From JACVCJ01 sp052437175 (GTDB lineage: Bacteria; Bacteroidota; Bacteroidia; CAIKAF01): a stretch of 64,000 nt of DNA. Positions 35,284 to 45,200 of this stretch are shown here, piece by piece. Every line of letters starts with the position of its first letter. The stretch's first letter is position 1. The DNA lies in NCBI GenBank assembly GCA_052437175.1, contig JBQVOK010000002.1, positions 310,001 to 374,000 of the forward strand. Reading direction: 5' to 3'. The notes beneath the pieces were generated by a model, which saw nothing but the letters and a program-made list of their open reading frames with translations, did not search any database and was not told the DNA's origin. The position numbers and the translations under genes are program-made.

Positions 35284-35844
35284 ATGAAAAGTATATTTTT
35301 TACACTACTGTTTTCCTGCGCTTCTTCCCTGGCCGCGCAAACGGGTCAACTACAGGGCCGCATCAGCACTGTGGACGAAAAAGCTCTGCCCGGGGCCGGC
35401 ATCGCACTTTGTAAGGAAGACGATCAGCTGCTTGCGTATACGGAAAGCGACAGCTCGGGCAACTACCGGTTCTGCCATGTAGCCGAAGGTTTTTACCACA
35501 TCGAATGCAGCGCTCCGTATTTTACCAGCGTACGTTCCTTTGGAATTTCCGTCGAAAACGACGTGATCACAGAGAAAGACATCCGAATGTTCCTGCCCTC
35601 CCGCGATCTGGCCAGTGCCCTGGTCGCAACTGAAAAAGGAGAAACTACGGGTACAAGATGCCGCGGTGGTGCAGTGATCATCGATGGTATAAAGATCCGC
35701 AATTCACGTTATTTACCGGTCAGCGAAAAATTAGACAACCTTGTCCATCTTCCCGGAACGCCTGCCGATGCCGACATGGTCACTCCCCTGCCACCTTTCC
35801 GTACGGCAGATCCCAGGTACTTTTCCCCGATACGTTCGCACTGA
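35284..35844 (+). CDS. Secreted CarboxypepD_reg-like protein with plug-like tail
   Basis: 186 residues, signal peptide to about residue 19 (LAAQ). The CarboxypepD_reg-like domain (about 22-105) is followed by RCRGGAVIIDGIKIRNSRYLP, which parallels the RGG…IDGVKVRG segment of TonB-receptor plugs. No barrel follows; the product ends 40 residues later. It could be a truncated receptor or a stand-alone binding module. Last gene of the run, followed by a terminator hairpin. Confidence 0.55.
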   Translation: MKSIFFTLLFSCASSLAAQTGQLQGRISTVDEKALPGAGIALCKEDDQLLAYTESDSSGNYRFCHVAEGFYHIECSAPYFTSVRSFGISVENDVITEKDIRMFLPSRDLASALVATEKGETTGTRCRGGAVIIDGIKIRNSRYLPVSEKLDNLVHLPGTPADADMVTPLPPFRTADPRYFSPIRSH

Positions 35845-35909
35845 TAAGGCTGCTACCCTGTAACCCCCAACGCAGCAACCCTGACAAAACCACCCTTTCC
35901 GTTGCCTTA

Positions 35910-35942
35910 CCCTGCCTGCACTTTCCTTCAGGCAGGGTTCTT
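35910..35942. terminator. Hairpin terminator between convergent genes
   Basis: A 9-bp perfect stem (CCCTGCCTG / CAGGCAGGG), loop of 10, followed by TTCTTT on the plus strand. The right arm overlaps the last codons of the VanW gene. It probably ends transcription from the left. Confidence 0.6.
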
Positions 35943-36635
35943 TATGCCGTATACCGAAGTATTCAGCAAGAGTCCGTTCCGGTAGGTGTGTACAATACGC
36001 TTTTTATCCTTTTCCTCCCGTTCAAAGCGCAGCTCACTTTCCTTCAGGGGTCCGGCCGAACAGATACGTCCCTCAGCCCGGTCTTGCGTTACCACGAACT
36101 CAAAATACAAGGGATTGCCGGTGGTATTGCGCAGCAACAGGTTCTTATAGCCATACACCACTGTAGCATCGGCTCCGAGCGGGGTAAAACGCTCTTCTTC
36201 CCGGTAAATGTCTATGGAATGGTTATAACGCTCTACAATTTCCAGTCCGGCCTGCAGGGCCAGGTGATACATGAGGCCCGACAACTGGCAGAGTCCGCCG
36301 CCGGGCTCTGCCTTCAGCACCCCGTTCACCAGGTTACGGCCGGGCAGGTATCCCTTTTCGGCTGCCGGCACACCGGTCATGTGCCAGAACGAGATGTATT
36401 CTCCCGGCTGAAAAACATATTTTCGTATATGCGTAGATGCCAGCTTCAGGTTGTGAATTTTATTGGCCGAAGTAGAGGTCTGGAATATGGGCTGCGAAAC
36501 CGCCGATACGTATTCAAAATGTACATTTTCTGAGGCTTTTCCCATCCGGAACGTATATCCCTTGAACAAATAACGTATATGCATCTTCAGCAGTGAAAAT
36601 ACAAGGCGGAGGCGGTAAGGGATAAATTTTCGCAT
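35928..36635 (-). CDS. VanW family protein
   Basis: 235 residues from ATG 36635; a GTG at 36644 overlaps the upstream stop and would add three residues. The VanW core is clear: FQPGEYISFWHMTG … YLPGRNLVNG … PGGGLCQLSGLMYHLAL, then YNHSIDIY and GADATVVYGYKNLLLRN. VanW proteins accompany some vancomycin-resistance clusters, but most are chromosomal proteins of unknown role. There is no other van gene here. Just downstream of the methyltransferase gene. Confidence 0.85.
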   Translation of the reverse strand: MRKFIPYRLRLVFSLLKMHIRYLFKGYTFRMGKASENVHFEYVSAVSQPIFQTSTSANKIHNLKLASTHIRKYVFQPGEYISFWHMTGVPAAEKGYLPGRNLVNGVLKAEPGGGLCQLSGLMYHLALQAGLEIVERYNHSIDIYREEERFTPLGADATVVYGYKNLLLRNTTGNPLYFEFVVTQDRAEGRICSAGPLKESELRFEREEKDKKRIVHTYRNGLLLNTSVYGIKNPA

Positions 36636-36640
36636 AGAGA

Positions 36641-37297
36641 TCACTTTACAAAAGCAAAGCAGTAGTAAGAGGCGAAATTCTTCATAAAAGGCAGCAGGTT
36701 ATCCTCTACATGGCGGAATACCGGGCGTACCTTTTCGGGCAGGCGGTGTACGGGAAACAGCGCGATGCCTTTTACATCCACCTCGGTAAAAAGAGATTGC
36801 GTATAGGTATATATCTCATTACGTTCAAAAGCATTGGCCCCGTGCCAGCCCTGTTTGTGCTGCCCCAGGGTACGCCGGCGCCGGGCAGAGGGTACGTCAA
36901 AGATAAAGGTTCCTCCCGGCTTAAGCACCCGGTGTACCTCACGTATGGAATGCTGCACGGTGGCTTTGTCCAGGTGCATATATACGTGAAAGCAGATCAC
37001 CGCGTCCAGTGAATCCTCTTCATAGGGCAGGGTAAGTCCGTCGAAACAGGCAAATTTCTTGTCCGGGTGTTTACTGCGGGCTTCCTTCAGCATATTTTCG
37101 GAGATGTCCACCCCTTCGGAACAAAACTCCATAAAACGCCCGGTACCGCAACCCAGGCTCAGCACCGATCTTTTTTTGGGCAGGTAACTGTGCAGGAAAT
37201 CCAGCTCCTGGGCATGAATATAGGCCCCGTACGAATTGGCAAAGCGCGAAATATCGTACTCCTGTGCAATGGTGTCGTAATAGGTCTTAATTTCCAT
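36641..37297 (-). CDS. SAM-dependent class I methyltransferase
   Basis: 218 residues from ATG 37297 (a longer frame to 37333 has no conserved content). The SAM-binding motif I is VLSLGCGTGRFMEF, followed by GVDISENML and the Asp/His loop VICFHVYMHL. It belongs to the Methyltransf_11/25 group. The substrate is unknown. Its stop lies within 6 bases of the VanW start. Confidence 0.85.
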   Translation of the reverse strand: MEIKTYYDTIAQEYDISRFANSYGAYIHAQELDFLHSYLPKKRSVLSLGCGTGRFMEFCSEGVDISENMLKEARSKHPDKKFACFDGLTLPYEEDSLDAVICFHVYMHLDKATVQHSIREVHRVLKPGGTFIFDVPSARRRRTLGQHKQGWHGANAFERNEIYTYTQSLFTEVDVKGIALFPVHRLPEKVRPVFRHVEDNLLPFMKNFASYYCFAFVK

Positions 37298-37367
37298 AGG
37301 ATAAAGATATTTACTTTTAAGACAATTACACAACAGATTGCTGAGCAGATATCAAAACGAAAGCCTC

Positions 37368-38063
37368 TTAACCGCCCAGCAAGCGTTTAAACCAGCTTTT
37401 TCTTTCTCCACTTTTCTCCGGACCCTCTTTAGTCACCGGAGAAACTTCAGGCAAATACTTTTTCATTGGAATATCCATTAACTCTTCTCCATCCTCTTCA
37501 AACATATGTACGCCCAGATGTCGCTGTGCCACAGCTGCAATAAAATCCTCCATCAACTGGTTTTCTTCCCATTCATAACTACCATTATAGCCGGGAAAAT
37601 AACATTTACCATCCTTTATTCTACTGCTGTTGTACAGCGGCTCCTCTTCCGGCAACAGCTTACCATACCCAACAACTTCCTCATCGGAGCTACAGCGCTT
37701 AAAACGAAGCTTAGTGCCATCGACCGCCAAAGAATACATCTGGTAGTTTGTTCCACTGTGACAGGCCAGGCTAAGAACTTCAGCCCCCGGGAACAGGCCG
37801 CAAAGTATTTTCTCATACGTCTCACACCGGGACGGATCTTTAGTCATTTCGAGCTTCCCACTCAGCTGATAGTCCTCACAGATAATAAGACAGTTATCTT
37901 TATATCCTATGTTTACCGAACCATCGCACGGATACTCCACTTCTTCAAAAGTAATTTCTCCGGAAAAACGATATCCGTTAAAGCCTAACTTTTCCAGCAG
38001 CGCCTCATCCGGCAGATGCGGCAGGGCATTTTTTACAAGAATAATAGATGAACTGTATCCCAT
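37368..38063 (-). CDS. Cytosolic protein of unknown function
   Basis: 231 residues, no signal peptide or membrane segment. N-terminal IILVKNALPHLPDEALLEKLG, a beta-rich middle with several Cys, and a basic end KSWFKRLLGG. No family recognised; the acidic composition and small globular form would also suit an orphan immunity protein, but nothing here proves it. Slightly lower GC than glpK. About 300 bases without a gene follow (38064-38360), AT-rich, with a small CCGCA/TGCGG hairpin near 38301. Confidence 0.55.
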   Translation of the reverse strand: MGYSSSIILVKNALPHLPDEALLEKLGFNGYRFSGEITFEEVEYPCDGSVNIGYKDNCLIICEDYQLSGKLEMTKDPSRCETYEKILCGLFPGAEVLSLACHSGTNYQMYSLAVDGTKLRFKRCSSDEEVVGYGKLLPEEEPLYNSSRIKDGKCYFPGYNGSYEWEENQLMEDFIAAVAQRHLGVHMFEEDGEELMDIPMKKYLPEVSPVTKEGPEKSGERKSWFKRLLGG

Positions 38064-38360
38064 TTTATTGAGTTTTCACTATCCCTAAAGTATACTTTTT
38101 TTAGTTTCCGGCATCTCAGATATAAGTACCCGGAGAATTTCAAAACCTACACAAGCACTTGAAATGCAAAACAATAAAACCAAATCCATTTCTTTTTCGC
38201 AGAAAAAAAAAGTTACCATACAATAAAAATCCCCGCTTTCCGGTTATTATCTCCGACTGTTAAAAATCCTGCATGAACGAACTGTTTTGCATACATCCCG
38301 CATTCTGTGCGGCCTGGCATTGCCTTGCCCTATTTACACACCTGTAAAAAATCCACAACG

Positions 38361-38825
38361 ATGATACAAAAACGTATAGTCTTCGCCGGACTTATGCTTA
38401 TGACCCTCTGCCTGCTTCTTCCTTCCTGTAAAAAGGACGATCCCACATATTCCTATCATATTTTCTGGTTCGATAAAAACACGTCCGACAGCCTGCTGGC
38501 CCACGGATACGAACGTCTGCTGTTCAGCTATACCATCAGTCCGGCCCCGTCACAGACCAGCCCCGGCCACTTTACCCTGCTTACCATGACAGCCACGGAA
38601 TGGCTGCCCAAGGCCCCCGACAGTACCGATAACCTGGCCATCAAGATCGGGATGCATATTCCCGAAGGCGATCAGCGCAGCGTTAATTACCTGATCGGCG
38701 CCGTACCTCCGGGTGTAATGTCCTTCTCCGAGGCTGATGCCGCACACCTGGAACACGCCACGGGCAGTTTCACCTTAACGCCGGATTACGGCATCCACAA
38801 CACGCAACTCATCTGGAAACCATAA
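38361..38825 (+). CDS. Lipoprotein of unknown function
   Basis: 154 residues from ATG 38361, chosen because the lipoprotein signal starts there: MIQKRIVFAG, hydrophobic core, lipobox LLLPSC with Cys23, then KKDDP. The mature part is a beta-rich domain of about 130 residues without recognised motifs. It is followed by a terminator hairpin. Confidence 0.65.
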   Translation: MIQKRIVFAGLMLMTLCLLLPSCKKDDPTYSYHIFWFDKNTSDSLLAHGYERLLFSYTISPAPSQTSPGHFTLLTMTATEWLPKAPDSTDNLAIKIGMHIPEGDQRSVNYLIGAVPPGVMSFSEADAAHLEHATGSFTLTPDYGIHNTQLIWKP

Positions 38826-38840
38826 ACACAGATACGACCG

Positions 38841-38868
38841 GAAAGGCCAGCCTCCGGGCTGGTCTTTC
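38841..38868 (+). terminator. Hairpin after the lipoprotein gene
   Basis: A 12-bp stem with one G:T pair (GAAAGGCCAGCC / GGCTGGTCTTTC) and a TCCG tetraloop lies 15 bases after the stop. The T run is weak. Confidence 0.6.
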
Positions 38869-38900
38869 CTGATTTGACACCTATACGAATTTATCAATCA

Positions 38901-38974
38901 GGGCGCGCCCCGCTTGTGGCGGGACCAGGCCGTACGCGCTGCATGGCAGCCTGCTGCCGTCCTTCGCGCGGGCA
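38901..38974. repeat. GC-rich palindromic (REP-like) element
   Basis: Within the 388-base gap 38826-39213 lies a GC-rich stretch that differs from its AT-rich surroundings. It starts GGGCGCGCCCCGC, holds the stems CCCGC-ttgt-GGCGGG and GGCAG-cc-TGCTGCC, and ends TCCTTCGCGCGGG. Order and ends match a shorter element at 57091. Short frames across it have no support as genes. The rest of the gap holds only the flanking terminators and AT-rich sequence. Confidence 0.5.
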
Positions 38975-39162
38975 TACGTCCCGCAAGAGGCATACCGGTA
39001 AAAAAACATCCGGGAACGCAGTACCGTTTGCAGCCGAAATAAATATACACCTATGTTTAAATAAATCCGAAGCAACCACTCCACACCTCTTAACCGGAGC
39101 AGAATACAGGAGACAAAAACACATAAAGCGTATATAAATCAACGTCAGCTTTTCTCATACAT

Positions 39163-39200
39163 AAAAGTCCGGGCACAAAAAAATGTACCCGGACTTTATT
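39163..39200 (-). terminator. Terminator after tcA
   Basis: On the minus strand, 14 bases after the TcA stop, an 11-bp stem (AAAGTCCGGG pairs with CCCGGACTTT) with an A/T-rich loop of about 14 is followed by a short T run. It closes the Tc operon. Confidence 0.7.
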
Positions 39201-39213
39201 TATTTAGTCTCTC

Positions 39214-42200
39214 TTAGCCGATCTTGTATTCAACATACAGGATAATGTCCTCGAGTTTGGCCGTATCGATGGCCGGGTTATGCGGCGGCGGCGAATCCGG
39301 CGCCAGGCTGCCGGCTGCCGTAACGGTAAGGATATGATCTTTCAGGATACCGCTCTGCAGCAGGCTGCCCATATCTTTTGAATACAGATCGCCAAAGTCC
39401 GGATCTTTTGTAAATCCGCTCTGCTCGGCACCGTTCACCGTGATCTTTACATTGCTCACGCTCTGCCCGGCTGCGGTCACCAGGATCAGCCGCGATTTGG
39501 TCACTTTCAGGTTCTGCCCGTTCATAAACAGCGGAAAGTGCTTGTTCTGTATCTTCACACTTACCGGCTGGTTCACAGGCTGCTCCGTAAGCCGGTGAAA
39601 ATCTCCGGAGAACTCCTGGCGCAGGCTGAAGGTCCTGGACAGGTTCTTGTTCTTCAGTATATGCAGCAGGGTACCTTCCATAGCTTCGTTGCCCGCCTCT
39701 ACCTTATCGCGGAACAGTTCGTCGTATTCGGCTGTGTAGCTTATATGTACGATCACGTCGTTGATGGTGCTGTAATCGAACTGCCGGAAGTTCTTCGGCA
39801 GCGAAAGTTTCCAGGAACTAACGGCACCCGCACCTTCAAACGGCATGTAGCGCTCGTCTTTAAAGTTCAGCTGGAATACGCCGGCATCGTTCTGTGCACT
39901 GCTCGTGGCAATGATCGTGGTCCTCGATTTGGGTACTTCTTTCAGTTCGGAGGCGCCCAGTTTAGCTTCCATGCGTATACGGCTGCCGCTCAGGGCCAGG
40001 CTGGCACTTATATTGGTGTAGGGCCCCGTAACACAGGGGATGGTAAGGCGCACGGCCTGTATCTTGCGGCGGTACTGACCGGGATAGAACAGGTCGAAGA
40101 ACAGTTCGGGTATCTCAAAATCGCAGCTGCCGGTACGTTTCAGCATCAGCAATGCGGCCGGATCGATCTGCGTGAGCGAGAAGGCCTGGTCGATCTCTTT
40201 CTTGCGGTAATTGGTCTCCATGTACTTGCGCTCCATGGTCTGCAGGGCCATCAGCAGGCGTTCCCCGGCCAGCAGTCCCGCACGCGACGATTCAAAGTAG
40301 TTGTTCTCGATGAACACCGTGGTCTCGTCTTTTTCGTAGCGGTACGCCTGTTCGGCCAGGCGTGCAATAGCCAGGGCATTGTTGTAGGCTTCGCGGAACT
40401 GGCGCTGCATCGTGGCCGAAAGCCAGGTGTACAGGCCCAGGTTCGAGAATTTCTCGCCGTAAAAGTCCATTACGTCCTGGTTGTGTTCCATGTTGCGCTG
40501 GTGTATCTTCTCCGATTCGATCAGTATATCGCGGCGTATCTCCGAAGCCAGCAGGTTTTTCTGTGTCTGTTTCAGTTCGATCTCCAGCATTTTCTTCTGG
40601 TGCTTCCAGCCTTCGCCGCGGCGTTCAAACCCGGCTTCCAGGCCGGCAGAAGCGGCAATATTATCGCCCAGGGTGGCCAGGGAGCCCATGGCAAACGCAA
40701 AAGCGCTCATGCTGCTGCCCAGTTCGGCCCCGCCGTATTTCATGGCAAACGGCGAACCTACCTGTGGTATAAGGCTCAGGGCACCGGCAACGGTTCCGAT
40801 GGCCGCTTCGGTACCGCGAATGATGGAAGCTCCGTGACGACCGACCGACTGGGCCAGTTCCCAGTTGTTGATCCGCTCGGCAATGAGCATATCGTAATAG
40901 CCGATCTGGTAGGTGATAGACTCCATACGGTCGTTCAGGGCTTTAATGCCTTCGTTGGCCGAGTCGATCTCCAGGCGGCGGCTCTTCGAACTCATGTTCA
41001 TGATCTCCTGCTGTTGCGACATACGTAACAGCGACAGCTCCTCCCCGCTTTTCTTCTCCAGGGCGCTCAGCAGCGAAGAACCGAAGCTCTGCACCACCGA
41101 TGTAAAGGCTTTGGCCCGCTCGAGCAGGTACGCAAAACGATACGGAGGCAGGTTACCGCTGATCGAGTTCAGGATATCGTCGAGGGAGAGGCCGGCGGCT
41201 TTGGCGCGCACCAGCATACGCGGATCGATCTCCGGTGCAAAAAGGGCCAGCTGACGTTTCTGTCCCTGTATGTCCATGCAGTTGCGGATCTTGAACAGGC
41301 GGTCGTCCACGCGGTCGTAATAGGCCAGCAGGTCTTTGTTCCCGGGCACGCAGAACACCGGCGACACATGCCGCAGGATGCTCCAGCCGAAAGACGGGAT
41401 GCGGAACTTATTCGCCGTGTATATCGAATCGCGTTTCCATTCCAGTCCCCGTACGGTACCGGTAGAGAAGGCGCCGGTGAATTTATCGTCCACCTCGCGC
41501 ACCACCACCTGGGGCATATTTTTGTTGAGTGTTTCCTCGATCTCCCGGGCATCGCGGAAATTACTGCCATAGCCTTCGGCAACAGCCATGTATACGCGTG
41601 CCGATTCGGTCATGGTCTCTTTTTTCATGGCCTTGCGGGCACTGTTACGTATGGTGGAATTTTCCACGAAGCCGTGGGTAAACGGACGCGGAGCCACTTT
41701 TTTAGACGGCGTACGTACAATGGTATAGCTTTCCAGCTCGGCCAGGAACTCGGAACCTTTGTCCAGCAGGGGCTGAATTTTTTCGTAGGTCTTCGGGTTC
41801 ACTTTACCTTCGCCGCAGCTGCCGATCTCTGCCGGACGTCCGCCAAGTATCTCGCGGGCAATGATGTAGAGCAGGGTGGCTTCGTTCACCGACTCCATGG
41901 TATCCTGGGTAAAGAGCTGATCGCCCCAGTCGAGCAGGTTGTCGATGTATTTCATTACGATACACTTCTGGTACGCACTCATACGCAGGCGGGCAATGGC
42001 ATGCGGGTTGAAGGGATCTTTCTTGTAGGTCTCGATGGCCTGTTTGTCGTTCAGCTGGTCGCGCAGTTTCTGGGTGTCGATCTCACGGAACTCCAGGTAC
42101 TGCCAGTTGCGGTCCAGTTCCATTTTTTTCTTCTGTGCGGGCGTGAGTCCGGGGTCAGAGAAATCGATCACTTCGCTGGCCGAAGGATTAAAAATGTAGT

Positions 42201-45200
42201 GGTACCACTTCTGCGCCTCGGCGTATTTGCCCTGGCTGTTCAGGTGGTTGGCCAGCAGGAAGGGAATATGGAAGAATATCTCGCGGTAGTAATTGCCGTA
42301 GGCACCGTTAAAGTCGATCTTGTCCTTTACCACCAGGTTCTGTACCTGTGCGCCCACTACCGTTACCGGCACCGGCGCTTCTTTCAGGGCCTTCTGCGTT
42401 TCAATGCTCAGGGTGGTTTCCACACCGCTGGTGAACAGGGTCCGCGTCAGCGTTTCGCTCAGGGTGGTACCCATGCGGTGCAGCAGGTAGGCGTTTTCAT
42501 CAGAGGCCGTTCCCTGCATAAACAGCAGGTCTCCTTTGGCATCCAGTATGGCATCGCCGTAGGCACCGTTCACTACCTGTACTTTGCTGCCGGCAGGCAT
42601 ACGCAGCAGTTCTTCGCCGCTGGCCACATCAAAGCTGTTGTCCAGTGTACACGGAGCCCAGTGCCGTTTCAGTATCCCGTTGTTCTTATTTGTATTTACG
42701 ATCAGTGAACCATAGGCATAATTATCGAAAAGCTGCACGGCAGGCGACTCGGTACGGTACAGGCTGTTGCTCTTACGCACCATGATCTTGCCCGGTTTGT
42801 TGTAGGCAAAAGCAATGGTTTCCATGGCCGGATCTTCGTAGCTTACTTCTTCCGAATACTGTACCCCGCTGTTCTGCAGGCTCAGGTTATAAAAGTCGAT
42901 GGTGCCTCGCAGCTGGTAACCGGCCCCGGTAATCACCAGGCGGTTGTTCTTGTCGATGGCCGGGTACACTTCGTCCCAGAGATACCCTTCCAGCGTATAT
43001 TCATCAATAGCCACATAATGCGGGTTCAGCGCGTATCTCGGGGTCTTCAGTTTTTCTATGGCATCCCGGACCGAATCCCAGGCCGAATTCCAGTTAAAGA
43101 AGGGGAAGGACCGCAGGATCTCTCCCAGTGCACTCTGGAACGAACTGCGTTCGGCATCTTCGGCCAGGGGGTCCTGCAATACGCCGTTGCCCTGGAAAGG
43201 ATATACGTTCTTGAGATTCAGTTTTTGTGTCGGGGTCCAGGTACCGTCCAGTTTCAGTGTGGTAAATTCGATGGAGAATTTGTGACTGTAACCGGTAAAG
43301 ATCGAGCGGTTATTATCGAATACCGTATTGGCCAGGGTGGTTATGCGTACCCAGAACAGGTGCAGGCGGCCGTTGTACACGATGGGTGCCACTTTGCGTA
43401 CCGGTATCTGTACATTGATCTTTTTCCAGGAGCCCCATACCACACCGCGGTTATCGTTCTTTTCGGCATAGTAGATATTTTCCACGCGGCGGTAATAGTA
43501 CACCGACGGATCATCGGCCGTAACACCCAGCAGGTGCAGCACATCCGTTTCGGTCTTTTCGTCCTTCTCATGGTACGAACCGGCGATCTTCAGGTGGGCC
43601 ACTTCGTCGAAACCGCGCATGTACTTGGCATAGGCTTCCAGTACGGTATCGGCATTGATCTCGCGTTGCAGCAGTTCGTTCTCCAGTTCTTCGAACAGGG
43701 GCGATTTATCGTCGCGCAGTTCCGGTTCTATATAGTTTTCCGGGTACAGGAACACCTTGCGGTTGGCTTCCCATACGCGGTAGTTCCTGCGCCATTCCCA
43801 CTCGTCGGCGGGCAGATCGTCGGCCTTCACGTGAATGCGGCCGGGCGTTCCGGGCTCCTTGTCGTCCTGTTCCAGGTTCAGCAGTATGCGGTGTATATAC
43901 AGCTGCAGGCTCATGGTGGCGGCCACCAGGCGCGAGGTCCTGGCGCAGCCTTCCAGTTCCGTATCGATCAGGAAATAGTGGAACAGGTCGTTCTCATTTT
44001 CGAATTGCGGGAAGCCCGAATGGATGAGGTAAGTAGTTAGTGAAGCGCGTTTTTTGCCCCGCAGTGCATCCTGGTATTTCTCCAGTTTGTCCTTCCGTTC
44101 CGATTCGGTTTTATATTTGCTGCGGAATGCCGCCAGTATGGCCTGGGTGGCCGCGTTCAGTTTTACGTAGTCTGAGGAAACGATATCGGGCAGTACGTCT
44201 GCACTGATGCCGATATAGGCGCAAACTTCGCAGAAGTCACGGTAATGGTCCAGCGCCTCTATGGCATTGGAAGCCGAAACCACCACATTGTGCACCGCGC
44301 CCAGCAGTTCGGGGCGGGTTTGCAGTACAGCCGCCAGTTTGCGTGCGTCGGCCGTTCTGTATTGTGTAGCCGGCACAAAGGCGCCCAGTACGTCTGCCAG
44401 TTGTGCTATATTGGAACTGCCGTCTTCGGCGATCACGATGTATTTTTCGAAAGAAGCCAGTCTTTCTACCGTGGTCACGGTAAGCTGATCTATATCCGTA
44501 ATTCCGAAAACCGCCAGGTTGGCAAGAATATACGTAATTACCTCTGCACTGAACTTGCGGTTTTTAAACGTTGCCGAAAGTGGCAGCAGTTTAGCCGCCA
44601 GGGCCGTAATGGCGGCAGGCGGCGTGGTATTGCCCTGCAGTTCGTTTACAAAGGCATCGTCGTCGAGGTCGGCGCCCAATGCCGTAAGTATGGTAGCGGT
44701 GGATTCTGCGGAAAGACTCAGCTGGGCCGACATATAAAAGGGCAGCAGGTATTGCGGATGGTACTGCGTAAGCAGGGCACGCAATTCCGTTTCTGCGGTG
44801 CCGATGCCTGCCGGTACGGTGATCGCCGCGGCTGGATCAAAATCGGTCTTCAGACGATAATATACCCCGTCCGGGGCCGCTTCCAGCACAGCGGTATTGG
44901 CCGCTACAATATCGCGCGACTGTGTTTCGGTGATGCCGTCGATACGTGTAAATACGGTATCGGCAAACAACAGGGCCGAAGAGCCCTGCACCTGGCTGAT
45001 GACGGCCAAGGCGACCTCTTCGGGCGTTTTGTAATTCGCAGCGGCCGTTGCATCTCCCGTTTCCAGGATAAAGTGCAGATCGTCGAGCGAGAATACGGTA
45101 CTTTTGAGCCAGCGGTAGAAAGTGATCACTTCCGCAAGTTCGGCAGCCGTCTGTACATAACCGGAAGCCAGTCCGGGAACCAGGTGCAGCAGCCGGAACA

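Noticed and set aside
35928..36635. Vancomycin resistance
   Set aside because: VanW alone does not confer resistance, and no vanA/H/X-type genes are present.
38874..39142. Short frames in the gap before tcA
   Set aside because: They run through a palindromic element and AT-rich sequence, with no conserved wording.
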